A DNA stretch of 64,000 bases from Psococerastis gibbosa (lineage: Eukaryota > Arthropoda > Insecta > Psocodea > Psocidae), in contig OZ020487.1 of NCBI GenBank assembly GCA_963971405.1, positions 33,093,371 through 33,157,370 of the forward strand, read 5' to 3'. The notes beneath the pieces were generated by a model. The model was not told the origin of the DNA. It saw only the letters and a list, made by a program, of their open reading frames with translations, and ran no database searches. How positions within the stretch are numbered: position 1 is the first letter of the stretch; each line of letters starts with the position of its first letter. Below, one piece after another: positions 12,650 to 23,700 of this stretch. The position numbers and the translations under genes are program-made.

Positions 12650-15600
12650 TCAAAGTAGACACATATAAGTGACTAGAGGTAGCACCAGGTTGTCGACCTG
12701 GTCAGTCTTAGCTTCGACTAGAGAAGATACTGTGATGGCCACCAGCGGCTTCACCAGTCGTATCCCGTGCGCACTCACGCTCGGCAAACGTCCCTGACTG
12801 GACAGAATGAGTATCAGCGCCACTTGCCCCGCCATGCAAGCTACAGTTCCTTCTATTGTCTTCTTGCTGCCTATAAACAAAAAAATCAACTCGGACTTTT
12901 CGCTATGATAATTCTAATCCTCGATACGATGAAATCTCTGACCTCAAGTGTATTTTCAATACAAGTAAATTTTTTTGTTAATGAACATAGTGATATCGAA
13001 CTTCGCCCCAATTCCAAAACGCCATTGATTATTTCCGAATGAAGGCTGCTGAAAAACTGATATGATACAAATCATCGAGATGTTGACCAACTATTGATAA
13101 TTAACCCAATGCTTACAATATAGTTGGTGATTAGTTTCAATTTATGACGTTTTAGAAACGGGGACGTTCAATTTTAATATAACAGCACCGCAAATGAATT
13201 ATTCAGGGCCACCATGACGAAATTGTCTCATAAGACCATTTACCTATCGACTAATATCACGCATTAACCGAAATTAAAATGCGTAGGCTTATTGATAATT
13301 TTAGAAAATAATAATAATAATACTTGGGTTTCCATTCTTCTTTAACAGCATCTTCTATCGAAGATTGGCGATCATCATGGCAATTTGCACCTTAGAGACT
13401 GATGTTCTAAATATGGAAGTCGCGCTCTTGCCAAACCACGTGGGCACTGATCGATAGTGAGAAGGTATTCCATTAATCAGTTTGGATTTGCAACGCAAGC
13501 GCCATAAGGGCTTGAATTGGTCCCTTTCAGGCACATGTCTGACTGCGACGTTTTTAGACACATAAAGAACAATACATTATTAATGTTTGCATACCTGCCC
13601 ATTTATGTCTGCCAAAATGTTTTCCAATTATACTGGCACAGCTGTCGCCTACTCCGATGGAGAGCACCCCTGCAAGCAGCGGTAGGGTCGAGGCTTCGCC
13701 GCGGACGTCAGGCAAGATCCACATGGGCAGGGAACAACCGATCAGCAGGTAAATTGGAGTTAATGCCACGCCACCAGCGTCCTTTTCGTCTGCGTACACA
13801 TGGAATCCACCTTGTAGTGCCGACGCCAATGGGGGAAGTTTACGAATTCGAATAAACTGAAAAGTTAAACACCTGTGGACTGCTTGTGCGCTATTGATCT
13901 GAACAAGAACATTTACACGTAATTATTCTGGGGAGTCATTATATTGTAGTATTATATGATAATTTATAACACTGACATTAAATTAACTTTGGTTAAAGAG
14001 GTAACCACCTCGTTATAACCGAAATTAGAGGATATGGAAAAAAAACTGGGCTTGGCGGGATTCGAACCCACGATCTACGCCTAACCGGGGCCCGGTTTGG
14101 CGTAGATAGCCGTTAGCCCAGTTTTTTCCATATCCTCTAATTGCGGTTATAACGAGGTGGTTACCTCTTTAACCAAAGTTAATTTAATGTCAGTGTTATA
14201 TATATCATATAATACTACAATATATTGAATAAAGTATTGCCTTTATGCAATTAAGTAAGCTCACAGACCTGTTCGGTTAGATAGTTGTGTAGTTGAGCTA
14301 ACCTGTCTAGCAACACGAATCACGTCAATTAGAGCATAAGTAGAGGATTTGGCATTTACTGGACTTGTCGGGGCTTTTGGTCCAGCGGTTAGGCGTAGAT
14401 CGTGGGTTCGAATCCCGCCAAGCCCAGTTTTTTCCTTATCCTCTAATTTTGGAGTCATTATATATATATATTTTAAAATACTGCAGCCTATACAACCCTA
14501 ATACAGTCAAAAGCAAGCTATTTCACCACTATCGGAAATACTTAGCTTATGGTTTGACGTCATCTCTTATATTTTATTATCGTTGGCTTAGGCAGGTAAA
14601 ATTTACAAGTAAAGAAGTTGATTCTCCCAAATACACAGTCAATAGGTTTTAATTTTTTTCTATTATTTTTGCTGATTGTAATGAGTGAACTATAACAAAT
14701 AATAAAACAAAATCTTTCGTCGAATCCACAACATGCAGTGCAAGAGGCCAATGATTGGAGAAAACGGAATAATGACCATCTTAAAAGAACATGAATATCA
14801 TCATCTGGAGTATAGTGAATGTGATCAAGGCAGGAAGGCTCAGGTGGATAGAGGCATCGAAAGTAGAGAGGCGGAGTTATATCGCTGCTGAAGGGAAGGT
14901 TCACCAAGGACTATAAAGCTGCAACAATGATGAACTAAAACATTGCACTATTGGAATACGACATACCTCAATGACGAGAAAAGCTGGAAAGACCAGGCCG
15001 GAAGCGAAATAGAGCATCATCGGGTCTAGAAGTATACCAGAAAGAAATACAGCGACCGCGAGAAAGTGGAAGACCTTGCGCGTATCAGTGGTAGCTTTCT
15101 TCTTGCTACGTACTTGAATGACGACCGTGCCCCATGCCAGGCCGCTGCAGGCTGCCCAACCGCAGATGAGCCGCAACTGAAACAGTAGAGAATCTTATAT
15201 TCTGCCTTTTGTTGAAATTACTTCTCATTTACACAAGAACCTAACATTATTTAGACCGAAGACTCTGCAAAATGGGAAACATAATATAACGTCATGTTTG
15301 CGGTCTTTTATACTGTAGACTTCCATTAAACTATGGGATGCTGTAGACTTGACTTAAACGCGTAATGCCGTAAGCTGACATTTGAGAGCCACTCTGCACA
15401 TTTTACATGATAGGAAATAATCAACACAACAAATTATTACCCTGTCTTCCGTGAAAATGAAATCCAAAACCCAATAGATGACTTGCATGCCAAGAATGTA
15501 GTTTAAAAGGGGAATAATAGCGGCAAGAGCAGCCAAAAGTGCCAACCACTGTCTTGAAGGAGACCATTTCTTCGGCACTAGACAGGTTAAAAGCACTACC

Positions 15601-17467
15601 AACAATGTCACCTGTGAAAGAAAGTAACATGATTTGTTATATGCGGCCTTGAGAATTTACTGTGTTTTCAAAGTCGCCTGTGACTTAAGAGATAAATGAA
15701 GTGTTCCTCTGCATTATATAGGTAGTAACATCCACTAGCCTGAAGGAGTAGAAAAATGGAAGGAAAATACTGCAAATGTGCGCACTTTTCACGCCTTCCA
15801 TAACTGTAGCCATTTGGTGTTGGTGACGACTATCAAAATGTATGGGGACATTTCTTATATTCCATGCGTCCTTAGTGATAGCTCTAATAGCTAAAAATCT
15901 TTAAAATAGGATTGGAACAATTACAGTAACTCAGACCAAACTACAGCATATTTTTAAACAGAAAATGACGGGACTGCTCACATATCTTCTAGTTTCATTT
16001 TTCTGAACATATTAACTACTCACCTGTATAAACGTTGTAGCAATATCGAGATCATTATTTGAGGGACTTGACAATAAGACATGATTTAGGCGAACGAATG
16101 TGCCATACACAAAGTAGGACAGCGCCTGAGCTGCTATATTAGCTTCCCCAAAAGTGAAAGACCTTGGAAAAACTTTCAGGATGTACGGCACTGCTTCAAA
16201 ATAGAGGAGAGCATTAGTTACGCTGTGGCAGAGAGCACGGAAAATTTCTGAAATACAAAATTAATCAAAAAATAATAATAATCCGTTTAATGGATCACGA
16301 TAGAAATCTACACCAGTAGTCCGGGACGTGTGCTACACAGTTCAACTTCCGCGTTCTGGCCTCATTTTAATCTCCCAACTGTTCTCAAATGTTGCTATTT
16401 CCTATTATTATCGATATTTTTATATAGATGTACAGTTTATTAAGCCTATGAATAGAAAGGGAAGCGATACATATCAATAAAATAAAAGCCACCCTACCAA
16501 GTTTTGCAAACCAAACATAGAGTCCTGTTGATATAATAACTGAAATGATGCAGTACGAAGAGATTGACGACGGAACCGAGACGGATTCGTTCTTTACAAT
16601 GCTAATAATTAATACCAATCCATTGAGCAACAAATTAGCAGAAAATATAGCACAGAGCCTGTAGACATTCGAACACTTAATTAAAAAAGAGGTGATGAGA
16701 ACGGCGGATGGCAACAGGAACATTCCCCATGTTCCTGGCGAGGAGTCAGGCCTAAAAATAAAATTGCAGCAGTTAGCAAAGCCATTAATAGCTATAATCT
16801 GTAATGGTAGCTTTAACAGGAATATACAGAATTTATCTTCAGATGATCATATGAGGGGCGTGCGGACAAAGTAAGTACATAGTTTGTGCACATTGCGCAG
16901 GCTGAAACATACGCTGTGGACTGCTGGAGAGATTCCTACTATTCTATTCGCGTTTTTGGAATGCAGAAAAAGGGAGTCAGAACGTCAGACTCAGAACCAA
17001 TTCTTCTCTTCAGTCATCGTAGTCTTTTTCATTTCTATGCATCTATTAACTGTTTGGTAGCGTCCAAACTTAACGGTTCTAATGGAGAACGCTCTTCAGT
17101 GAACCCTACTGGGTATCCAGGTACCTGGAGACTAACCTAAACGGGACTAACCCAGATTACCAGATAGGGGAATGATCAGTTGTAATGAAATGTTAATAAT
17201 TTGAACCATAGAAAGTTGGAACATATATCATATAAACCTTATAGAATATATGATTCTATGGTTATAAAATTAACTTTGCATTGAAATGTTTCCCCTTTTC
17301 AACAACTAAAAAAGAGTAAGCACAAAAGATCGGCGTTGATATGAAGATAAGACAAAATCTCAATTACATCATTTAGTGAAAGCTCTGAATTGTACATACC
17401 TCCCAAGAATCTTCTCACTTTTAAATGCTTTAGAAATTCCTGAATCAATCTTCTTAATTAACCCCAT
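12650..17467 (-). CDS. DOLK: dolichol kinase (seven exons, complete)
   Basis: DOLK uses CTP to phosphorylate dolichol in the ER membrane, supplying the lipid carrier for N-glycosylation, O-mannosylation and GPI anchors. Exons in transcript order are 17467-17400, 16751-16498, 16247-16024, 15611-15441, 15176-14967, 13856-13595 and 12870-12650 (TGA). They keep frame throughout and give 469 residues; the human protein is 538. The CTP-binding signature DxxAxxxGxxxGx7KKTxEG is complete at residues 380-404 (DSCASIIG...FG...KKTIEG). It is split exactly across the last splice junction, which independently confirms that join. Other family marks are FPRSFTFGEA (third exon) and TRKVFH (fifth exon). Most of the protein is hydrophobic, consistent with many membrane spans. 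The start ATG at 17467 opens MGLIKKIDSG and lies 239 bp from the divergent UBL7 start. Intron 13857-14966 carries a large foldback. Confidence 0.92.
13343..13400. repeat. short dispersed repeat fragment
   Basis: The string TCGAAGATTGGYGATCATCA occurs here, in a DOLK intron, and again near 59390 in the endophilin intron, with further weak similarity on both sides. It is probably a fragment of an interspersed repeat of unknown class. Confidence 0.35.
13941..14223. repeat. tRNA-containing foldback element (DOLK intron)
   Basis: Two arms of about 110 bp (about 13941-14053 and 14113-14223) are near-perfect reverse complements, both including GGTTAAAGAGGTAACCACCT in inverse. The roughly 60-bp centre contains a T-arm-like GGATTCGAACCCACGATC and an inner GATCTACGCC/GGCGTAGAT pair. 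A related half-copy follows at about 14370-14460 with the same CCCAGTTTTTTCC junction. It appears to be a SINE-related sequence that became a head-to-head palindrome. Confidence 0.7.
14371..14425 (+). repeat. tRNA-derived sequence lacking an anticodon arm
   Basis: GGGCTTTTGGTCCAGCGG contains an acceptor 5' strand and an A box. The sequence continues to GTGGGTTCGAATCCCGCC and AAGCCC, which gives a B box, T stem and matching acceptor 3' strand. At 55 bp there is no room for an anticodon arm, so it is not a tRNA gene. The same sequence is found in the adjacent foldback, so it looks like a SINE head. Confidence 0.6.
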
Positions 17468-17706
17468 TTTTATTTAAAAAAGAAAAATAGAATTTTATCT
17501 TAATCTACAGAAAATTATGGCAAAGTTTAAGTTTGACATGTACACAATATTCATTAAATTCAATGTTATTGCCACGACGTCATATTTATAAATTATTTGG
17601 AACAAATTATTTTTTAAAGTTTCTATGTTAGTACAACTGTTACATGGCAAGTAACATTTTAAATTGACTTAATTGACTAAGACCTAGATAGTAAACAAAA
17701 TTTAAA
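17468..17706. promoter_or_regulatory. presumed bidirectional promoter, DOLK / UBL7
   Basis: Only 239 bp separate the divergent start codons, so both promoters and both 5' UTRs must fit here unless transcription begins upstream in untranslated exons. The sequence is AT-rich; CATATTTATAAATTA near 17581 is the only TATA-like string and may be chance. Confidence 0.5.
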
Positions 17707-20700
17707 ATGTCAGTTCTTTATTTGTCTCTTCGTACAAATTATTCTGAATCACGTCGAATCCCATTAAATGACATTAATTTGGACGACGAAGTTAAGACTC
17801 TGAAGCAGCAAGCATCACAGGAAGCTGGGATACCTGCTGAAGATATTGGTAATATAATAATTTGTCTAGGTCAGTCAACATTTAGCGAGGCACTAAAGCA
17901 ATATCTATCCAAATCCAATGACTAGCAATAGCCAATATTGTTTGTTGTTGTTGCCTTTTTTCAGGCGTTTTCAGGCGTCGACTTTTCAGTCATTACTCTG
18001 ATATCTTGTATTTCTACAAAATAAATTAATTTATAGTTCCGGTCTTTGATACCACTTTTAAAATAGACATAAAATGATTAAATGAGCATAAAATGTTTAA
18101 ATGATGAAATGATCATAATAATTGAAAGTTTAAAATTTTTTAAATTTTTCATTAATCAAAATAATCCTCTTGGGGTGTTCTCTTGAGGAGTTCTACTCTT
18201 AGTAGACCCAGTACCGTTGGTAACACTCCGTTGTGATTATTGAAGGAGACTTTAAAACTCGTGTCGTGTCTCGTTGTCCTAGAGAATTTACGTAGGGGTT
18301 ATCCGATGCTGCTGCTCTTTCGTATAGTTTTAGCGCTTTGTCAACGATGTATTGTTTTATTGGGTGAACTTCTAGATCGCGGGCAATGATTGAATTACGG
18401 ACGTAGTATGGGGCGTCGGTGATTTGCCTCATTACTTTGTTTTGGGCCGTCTGCAGTCTTTTTAGTTGCGTTTGGGAGGCTGCTCCCCACACTTAGCTAC
18501 CATATAGCATAGATGGTCTGATAAAGGATTCGTAAAGTATTTTCTTGTTCCTCAAAGACAGTCTTGATTTGTTTTCTAGCAGCGTAGATAATTGGGCCTG
18601 CGCCGCAGTTGCTTTGTTGCAGTATTAATTTGAGTTGTCCATTAAAAGTTTTGAGTCCAGCACAATACCTAGGTATTTCGCCTCGTTGAACCATTTTATG
18701 TTTACATCATTTAGCAGTAGGTCAGGTGGAGTAACATTTCTTCTATTTGTGAACAGGACACCTTTGGATTTTTCCGCGTTTAGTTTTATGCGCCAACGAT
18801 TAGTCCATTTCATGCTCATCTAGATACAACTGCATATTCAACTGTAGAGTTGCTATGTCTACCGCCGCGCCCACAACTGCAGTGTCATCTGCATAGACGC
18901 TTGTCTGGATGTTGTCCTTTCGGGGAATATCTGCAGTGTGTAGTGCATACAGTTTTGGAGATGATAATCCTCCTTGATGAACACCGGCTCGAGTGAGTTT
19001 CTTGACTGATAGTTTTTTCCCAACTTTGCACTGAAAGGTTCTGTCATCTAGAAATGAAGCTGTTAGGTGCAGTAGGCCATCTGGTAAGATATCTCGCAAT
19101 TTATAGAGAAGACCTTCTCTCCAAACTGAGTCGAACGCGGCTTGTACGTCCATTAGGATGCCTGCCATTATTAGCTTGTTTGATAGTCCCTCTGCAATTT
19201 TTTTGACCACACGAATAACTTGCATAATGGGTTCATGATTTTTACGGAAGCCGAACTGCTCGTTTGGTAGAGTTGCTTCTATAAGATGCTCCATTTTCTC
19301 TAAGAATAATGCCTCCAAGACTTTACCCAATGCGTCCAGCAAACTTATAGGCCTATAGCCGTCAGGTCTGTGATGGGGCTTGCCCGGTTTTGGTATAGCG
19401 ATGACTATGGCGTTTTTCCACTGTTTGGGAAAGTAGTGCAGTTTTAGGCATGAGTTGTATATGTTGGTCAAGTAGGAGACTTGGTTTTCGTTGAACAGTT
19501 GCAGAACTTTATTACTTATGCCATCTGGGCCGGGAGCTTTTCTTGGTTTTAAAGTTTTTAGGATTTCTTTCACTCTTACACCAGTTACTGGTTCAATAGG
19601 TGTTGACGGTGGTGTATTTAAGAATTCTTTGACTGTTTGTTCCACTCTATTTGCAAAGGTAGGCATTTCCACTGGATTAGGGGTAAATTGTTTTTCGAGA
19701 AAGTTTGCTAAGGTGTCTGATTTTTCTCTGTCTGTGGTAGCAATTTTATTTTCATACTTTAATGGAGGCATTGAAAAGTCGAATTCTTTTTGCCAATTTC
19801 CACATGGAGTTGTCATTTAGAGCTGTTTTCCGTGGTTACCGCCCATTTTTCATCTTTGTCTTCCTGAATAACTTGCTTTATTGTACGCTGAATATGGTTT
19901 ATTTCTGCTTTAAGACCGGGATCCCATGAGGTGCGATATAACTTTCTTAGCCTGTTTCGGCGCTTGATTAAGTCGGAGGCCAGTTCTGGTATGCCGTTGC
20001 CGTATGTTCTTATTCTCGTGTTGTTGTAACTATCTTGTATTTGAGCTTGGATGCGACTAGTAAATTCCTTTATGCTAGCGTCGATGTCTGGCACTGTTTC
20101 CAGATTTGCAGGTTCCCATGTTAAGCATTCGAATTTTCTTTAGAGATTGGTCCAGTTTATTGACTTCATGATGCTTGCTTCTCTTATGATATTAGTTCTA
20201 ATATTAACTAGCACCGGCAGATGATCAGAGTATAGTTTGTTGAGCGTGCACTGCTCCACTGGATGTGGGAAGTTTTTCATGATGAATACATCTAAGATAT
20301 CAGGTTCGTGGTCTCTTTGTCTAGGAATATGAGTTGCTTCCCTTGGAGCGAAGATAATCCAGCTTTCTTTATCTAGGAGAGCTCGCAGAATTTTTCCGTT
20401 TGGATTTGTTTTCTTGCATCCCCAGTCCGTGTGTTTACAATTTATGTCCCCCATTATGATTGTAGGAGTGTCACATTCCATTATGGTTTTAAGCTCATTT
20501 GGGTCCAGCCGTCGGTTTGGGCTTTTATATACCGCTATGATGCGAAAACTGGCGTTCGTAGTCTTGATCTCGATGCCCGTTGCCTCTATGTTTATTGGAT
20601 TTGGTAGTAGAATTTGGTGATGTTTTATATTTTGCTTAATTATAATAGCCGTACCTCCTGCAGCATGCCTTTGATTGGCTCGGTCCGTTCTGTAGGTTTT

Positions 20701-23700
20701 GTAGCCCTTTATTGCCAGCTTTCTCTTGCTCGTCAGGTGGGTTTCACTGATTGCCGCTGTGTCAATTTTCTTCCTGGACAGAAGCTCTACTAGTTCGTCA
20801 AGGTGGTTTGGCAAGCCTTCAGCGTTCCAATGTATTGCCCTTATGTTGTTAAATGCCATTTTGGAGCAACGATTTGCAAATGTGCTGAAGGCATTCTGTA
20901 GCCTTTATCAACTCTTGTAGAAGAGAAATTGACTTTGTCGTTTGGTTCACTGCTTTTTTGGGGGTTTTCGGAGGTTTTGGTGTCTGATTTGGCTGGACCT
21001 TGCTTGCTACCGAGGCATAAGTTTTTCCTGGTTTACTTTTATCAGCTGTAAAAGTCTTGGGAAAAAGTCTCCTTGGAGTGAATGTGCTTTTCTGTATTGA
21101 AGTTGCTCCCGCACTATGTTCATTAGTTTTTATTTTGATATGGCCACCCAACCTGTTTTTGTTCTTAAGTTTTTGATTTATCGTCTTTTCTTTGATATAT
21201 AGGAAGTATTCACAGCCTTTGAAATCGGCGGGTTGGTCTTTCCCGCAGTTGATGCATTTTGCTGGTGCATTTCTGCACTTTTTTGTGCAATCTTGTGTCC
21301 AGTGCTGTTCAGCATACTTTAGACATTTGGGGTCCATCCTGCAACTGGACTGGACGTGGCCGTATATCTGGCAACGATGGCATTGTATAAGTTCTTTTTT
21401 ATTTCGGTACTTTGAAACGGGGTCAATAGAAACACTGTGGTGAATAGAAACGAAACTTTAATTTTTTTTTTTAAAGGCTATATTATAATTATTTTTTAAA
21501 ACTTCCCACCAAAACTTAGATAAGTTGGTGGTATGGAGTGTTAGCAATAAAAAAATAAAAATAATTATAATATAGCCTTTAAAAAAAAAAAAAAGTTGTG
21601 TTTCTATTCACCATAGTGTTTCTATTGACCCCGTTCCACGGTAACTTTCAACACTAACCCTGCAGTGGCACAAATAAGTTGTTTTGTATATTGCTTTGCT
21701 TTCCTCACTCTTAGGTAGAGTAACGAGATATGAGGAAAGGTTAGTCTTATTCGCGTCTTTGAATTGCGTGACTCTTTTTACGTCAAAACCTAGATCTTTC
21801 AGTTCAGTTTCCACTCTTTCGGCTGGAGTGCTGGGTGGTATACGCTTGACTACTACTTTTAATAAATTTGCCTTATCTAAAGGATACGTGTGAAACCCAA
21901 TATTTACCCCTTGCAGGTACGCAGTAAGCGCTTGGTAGTCTTCGGGAGATTTGGCTATTAATTTAATTTCATTGGACTTATGGTAGGCTTGAAAATTTTG
22001 AGTACAAAGCGCTTGCAACGTGCTTGCCATCAAAATCCAGTCACTTACATCATATAAGAAGATTGGTGGGACCCTTCTTTTTTTCTGTTGGGTTTTCCAC
22101 TGGTCCTCGTTGGAATCGTCTTCCTTATCATTTTCATTGATTGTTGTTATTGTTGACGTTTCTGTCTGGTCTACACTCATTACAGTTCCATTCGTGGTGC
22201 TGGCAGAGATCTCCTCAGAAGCTCCTAAATCTAAATTATTTTGAGATACAGTCTTGATAAATTTGGCTGAGGGCTTTGGTCAATATTTGCTGGTCTCTTT
22301 TTGGATCGTTGTTTAATTTCAACACGTTTTTTCATAAGTTCATCCAGTTTGGACTTGAGAGAAGCTATTTCCTCATCCAGATTGGTTAATTTGTCTGTTT
22401 TTTGCACATCCCCTTTGGATTTGCCCCAAAAGAAATTCTAATGTCTATTTTAGTAATTAGAAATTACCGTCAAATTAACACTAAATTACACTAATTATTC
22501 ACTAATAATAATAATGCAATAACACTAACTTGGCCTTACGGCCTCGTGACATAAGTGCCTGAGTGGGTACCTGGTACCTCCCAGCGGAAAGATCCGCGTC
22601 GTCAAGATTTTTCTTCGGCGATGATGTATTTTGTTGGTTACAAATCAACTTATCTTCTAAATAAACTTTTTACATCTTGGACACTTCTTAAAATTGTTAG
22701 GAATACTTTGAAACTATTTAAATTATCAAATTTTGATTTCCAGTCAGCTTCGCCATTTTGAATCCAATATTGTCGATAGGGTCATTTGTAGGATTATATA
22801 TCGTTGAATTTCTTTCATTTAATTTACCCATTGAGACATTAAATCTAACCCAATAAATTTGTTGCCCGCAAACACTTCCCAATGAAAAAATGATCTTTGT
22901 GTGAAGTGTGAACATGGACTGGCATTTGAACTTCAACCTATCGCGTTACAAGCCGCTTTGGCATATTCTTCTTGTTTCAGTTCTAACGTACCGTGGGAAT
23001 ATTTTAGAAGACGAGTCTACACTAGTTTCATCTGGCTTGCAGCCTGGCGTTACCGTCATTGTGCTCGGGAAAGTAGTAAAAGGTAAAGGTTCTCTGATTT
23101 GCTTATTTTTTTTTTATTAGTGCCCATGGCCTATTAAATTCGTTTTGTCAACGACGAGGAACTAAGAGCACGAAGGCTCCAATGGACCGGTCACCTTTCA
23201 AGAATGTCCTCGACCAGGGCCGCGGCTAGGGTGTGGCAAGCCCAACCAGCAGGCAACCGACAACAGGGGCGACCTAGGAAGAGATGGTCGGACCATCTCT
23301 CCGAGGATTTGAGAGCCTGCAGCATCCATTTCGACGCATGGAGGGAGTTAGCGGAGAATCGCGCACTTTGGAGGGGCTTGGTGCGACAGGCGAGTGGTCC
23401 TCACGGGCCGATGGAGCCACCATAAGTCAAGTGTCAACGACCTCATTATATTTTAGGCAATTTCACAAATTTTCGATGTCAACAAATACCAGCTAACAGT
23501 GAAACAGTGACATTACTCGTGCAATATCCAACTAGGCCTACATCTGCGAATTAACTTATTACTTAAAGAATTAATAATGCTCTGCTATTTCCTAGGCTTA
23601 ATAATAATAATATTGAAATTACTTTATTATAGATACAGTACATGTGAAACAAAAAGCAAGTATTGGCACGGAATCACTTCTTGCTGTTTATAAAATTGCA

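Larger units (their letters stand above)
18130..22620 (-). mobile_element. Jockey-type non-LTR retrotransposon, degenerate
   Basis: The copy lies antisense in UBL7 intron 1. Reading on the minus strand it has a GC-richer 5' leader (about 22600-22455), ORF1 (gag) with a coiled-coil-like start and zinc knuckles, ORF2 with AP endonuclease then reverse transcriptase, and a short 3' end near 18130. The order and the gag type fit the Jockey superfamily. Several frameshifts and a stop codon break both ORFs, and ORF1 is also split by a later insertion at 21414-21638. End positions are approximate and no target duplication was identified. Confidence 0.8.

Noticed and set aside
14371..14425. tRNA gene
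   Set aside because: A and B boxes and acceptor pairing are present, but there is no anticodon arm, and the same segment recurs in a palindrome.
23204..23425. Novel Arg-rich host exon in UBL7
   Set aside because: The pattern is the C-terminus of RTE/R1-type retrotransposon proteins, and UBL7 splices across it in phase.
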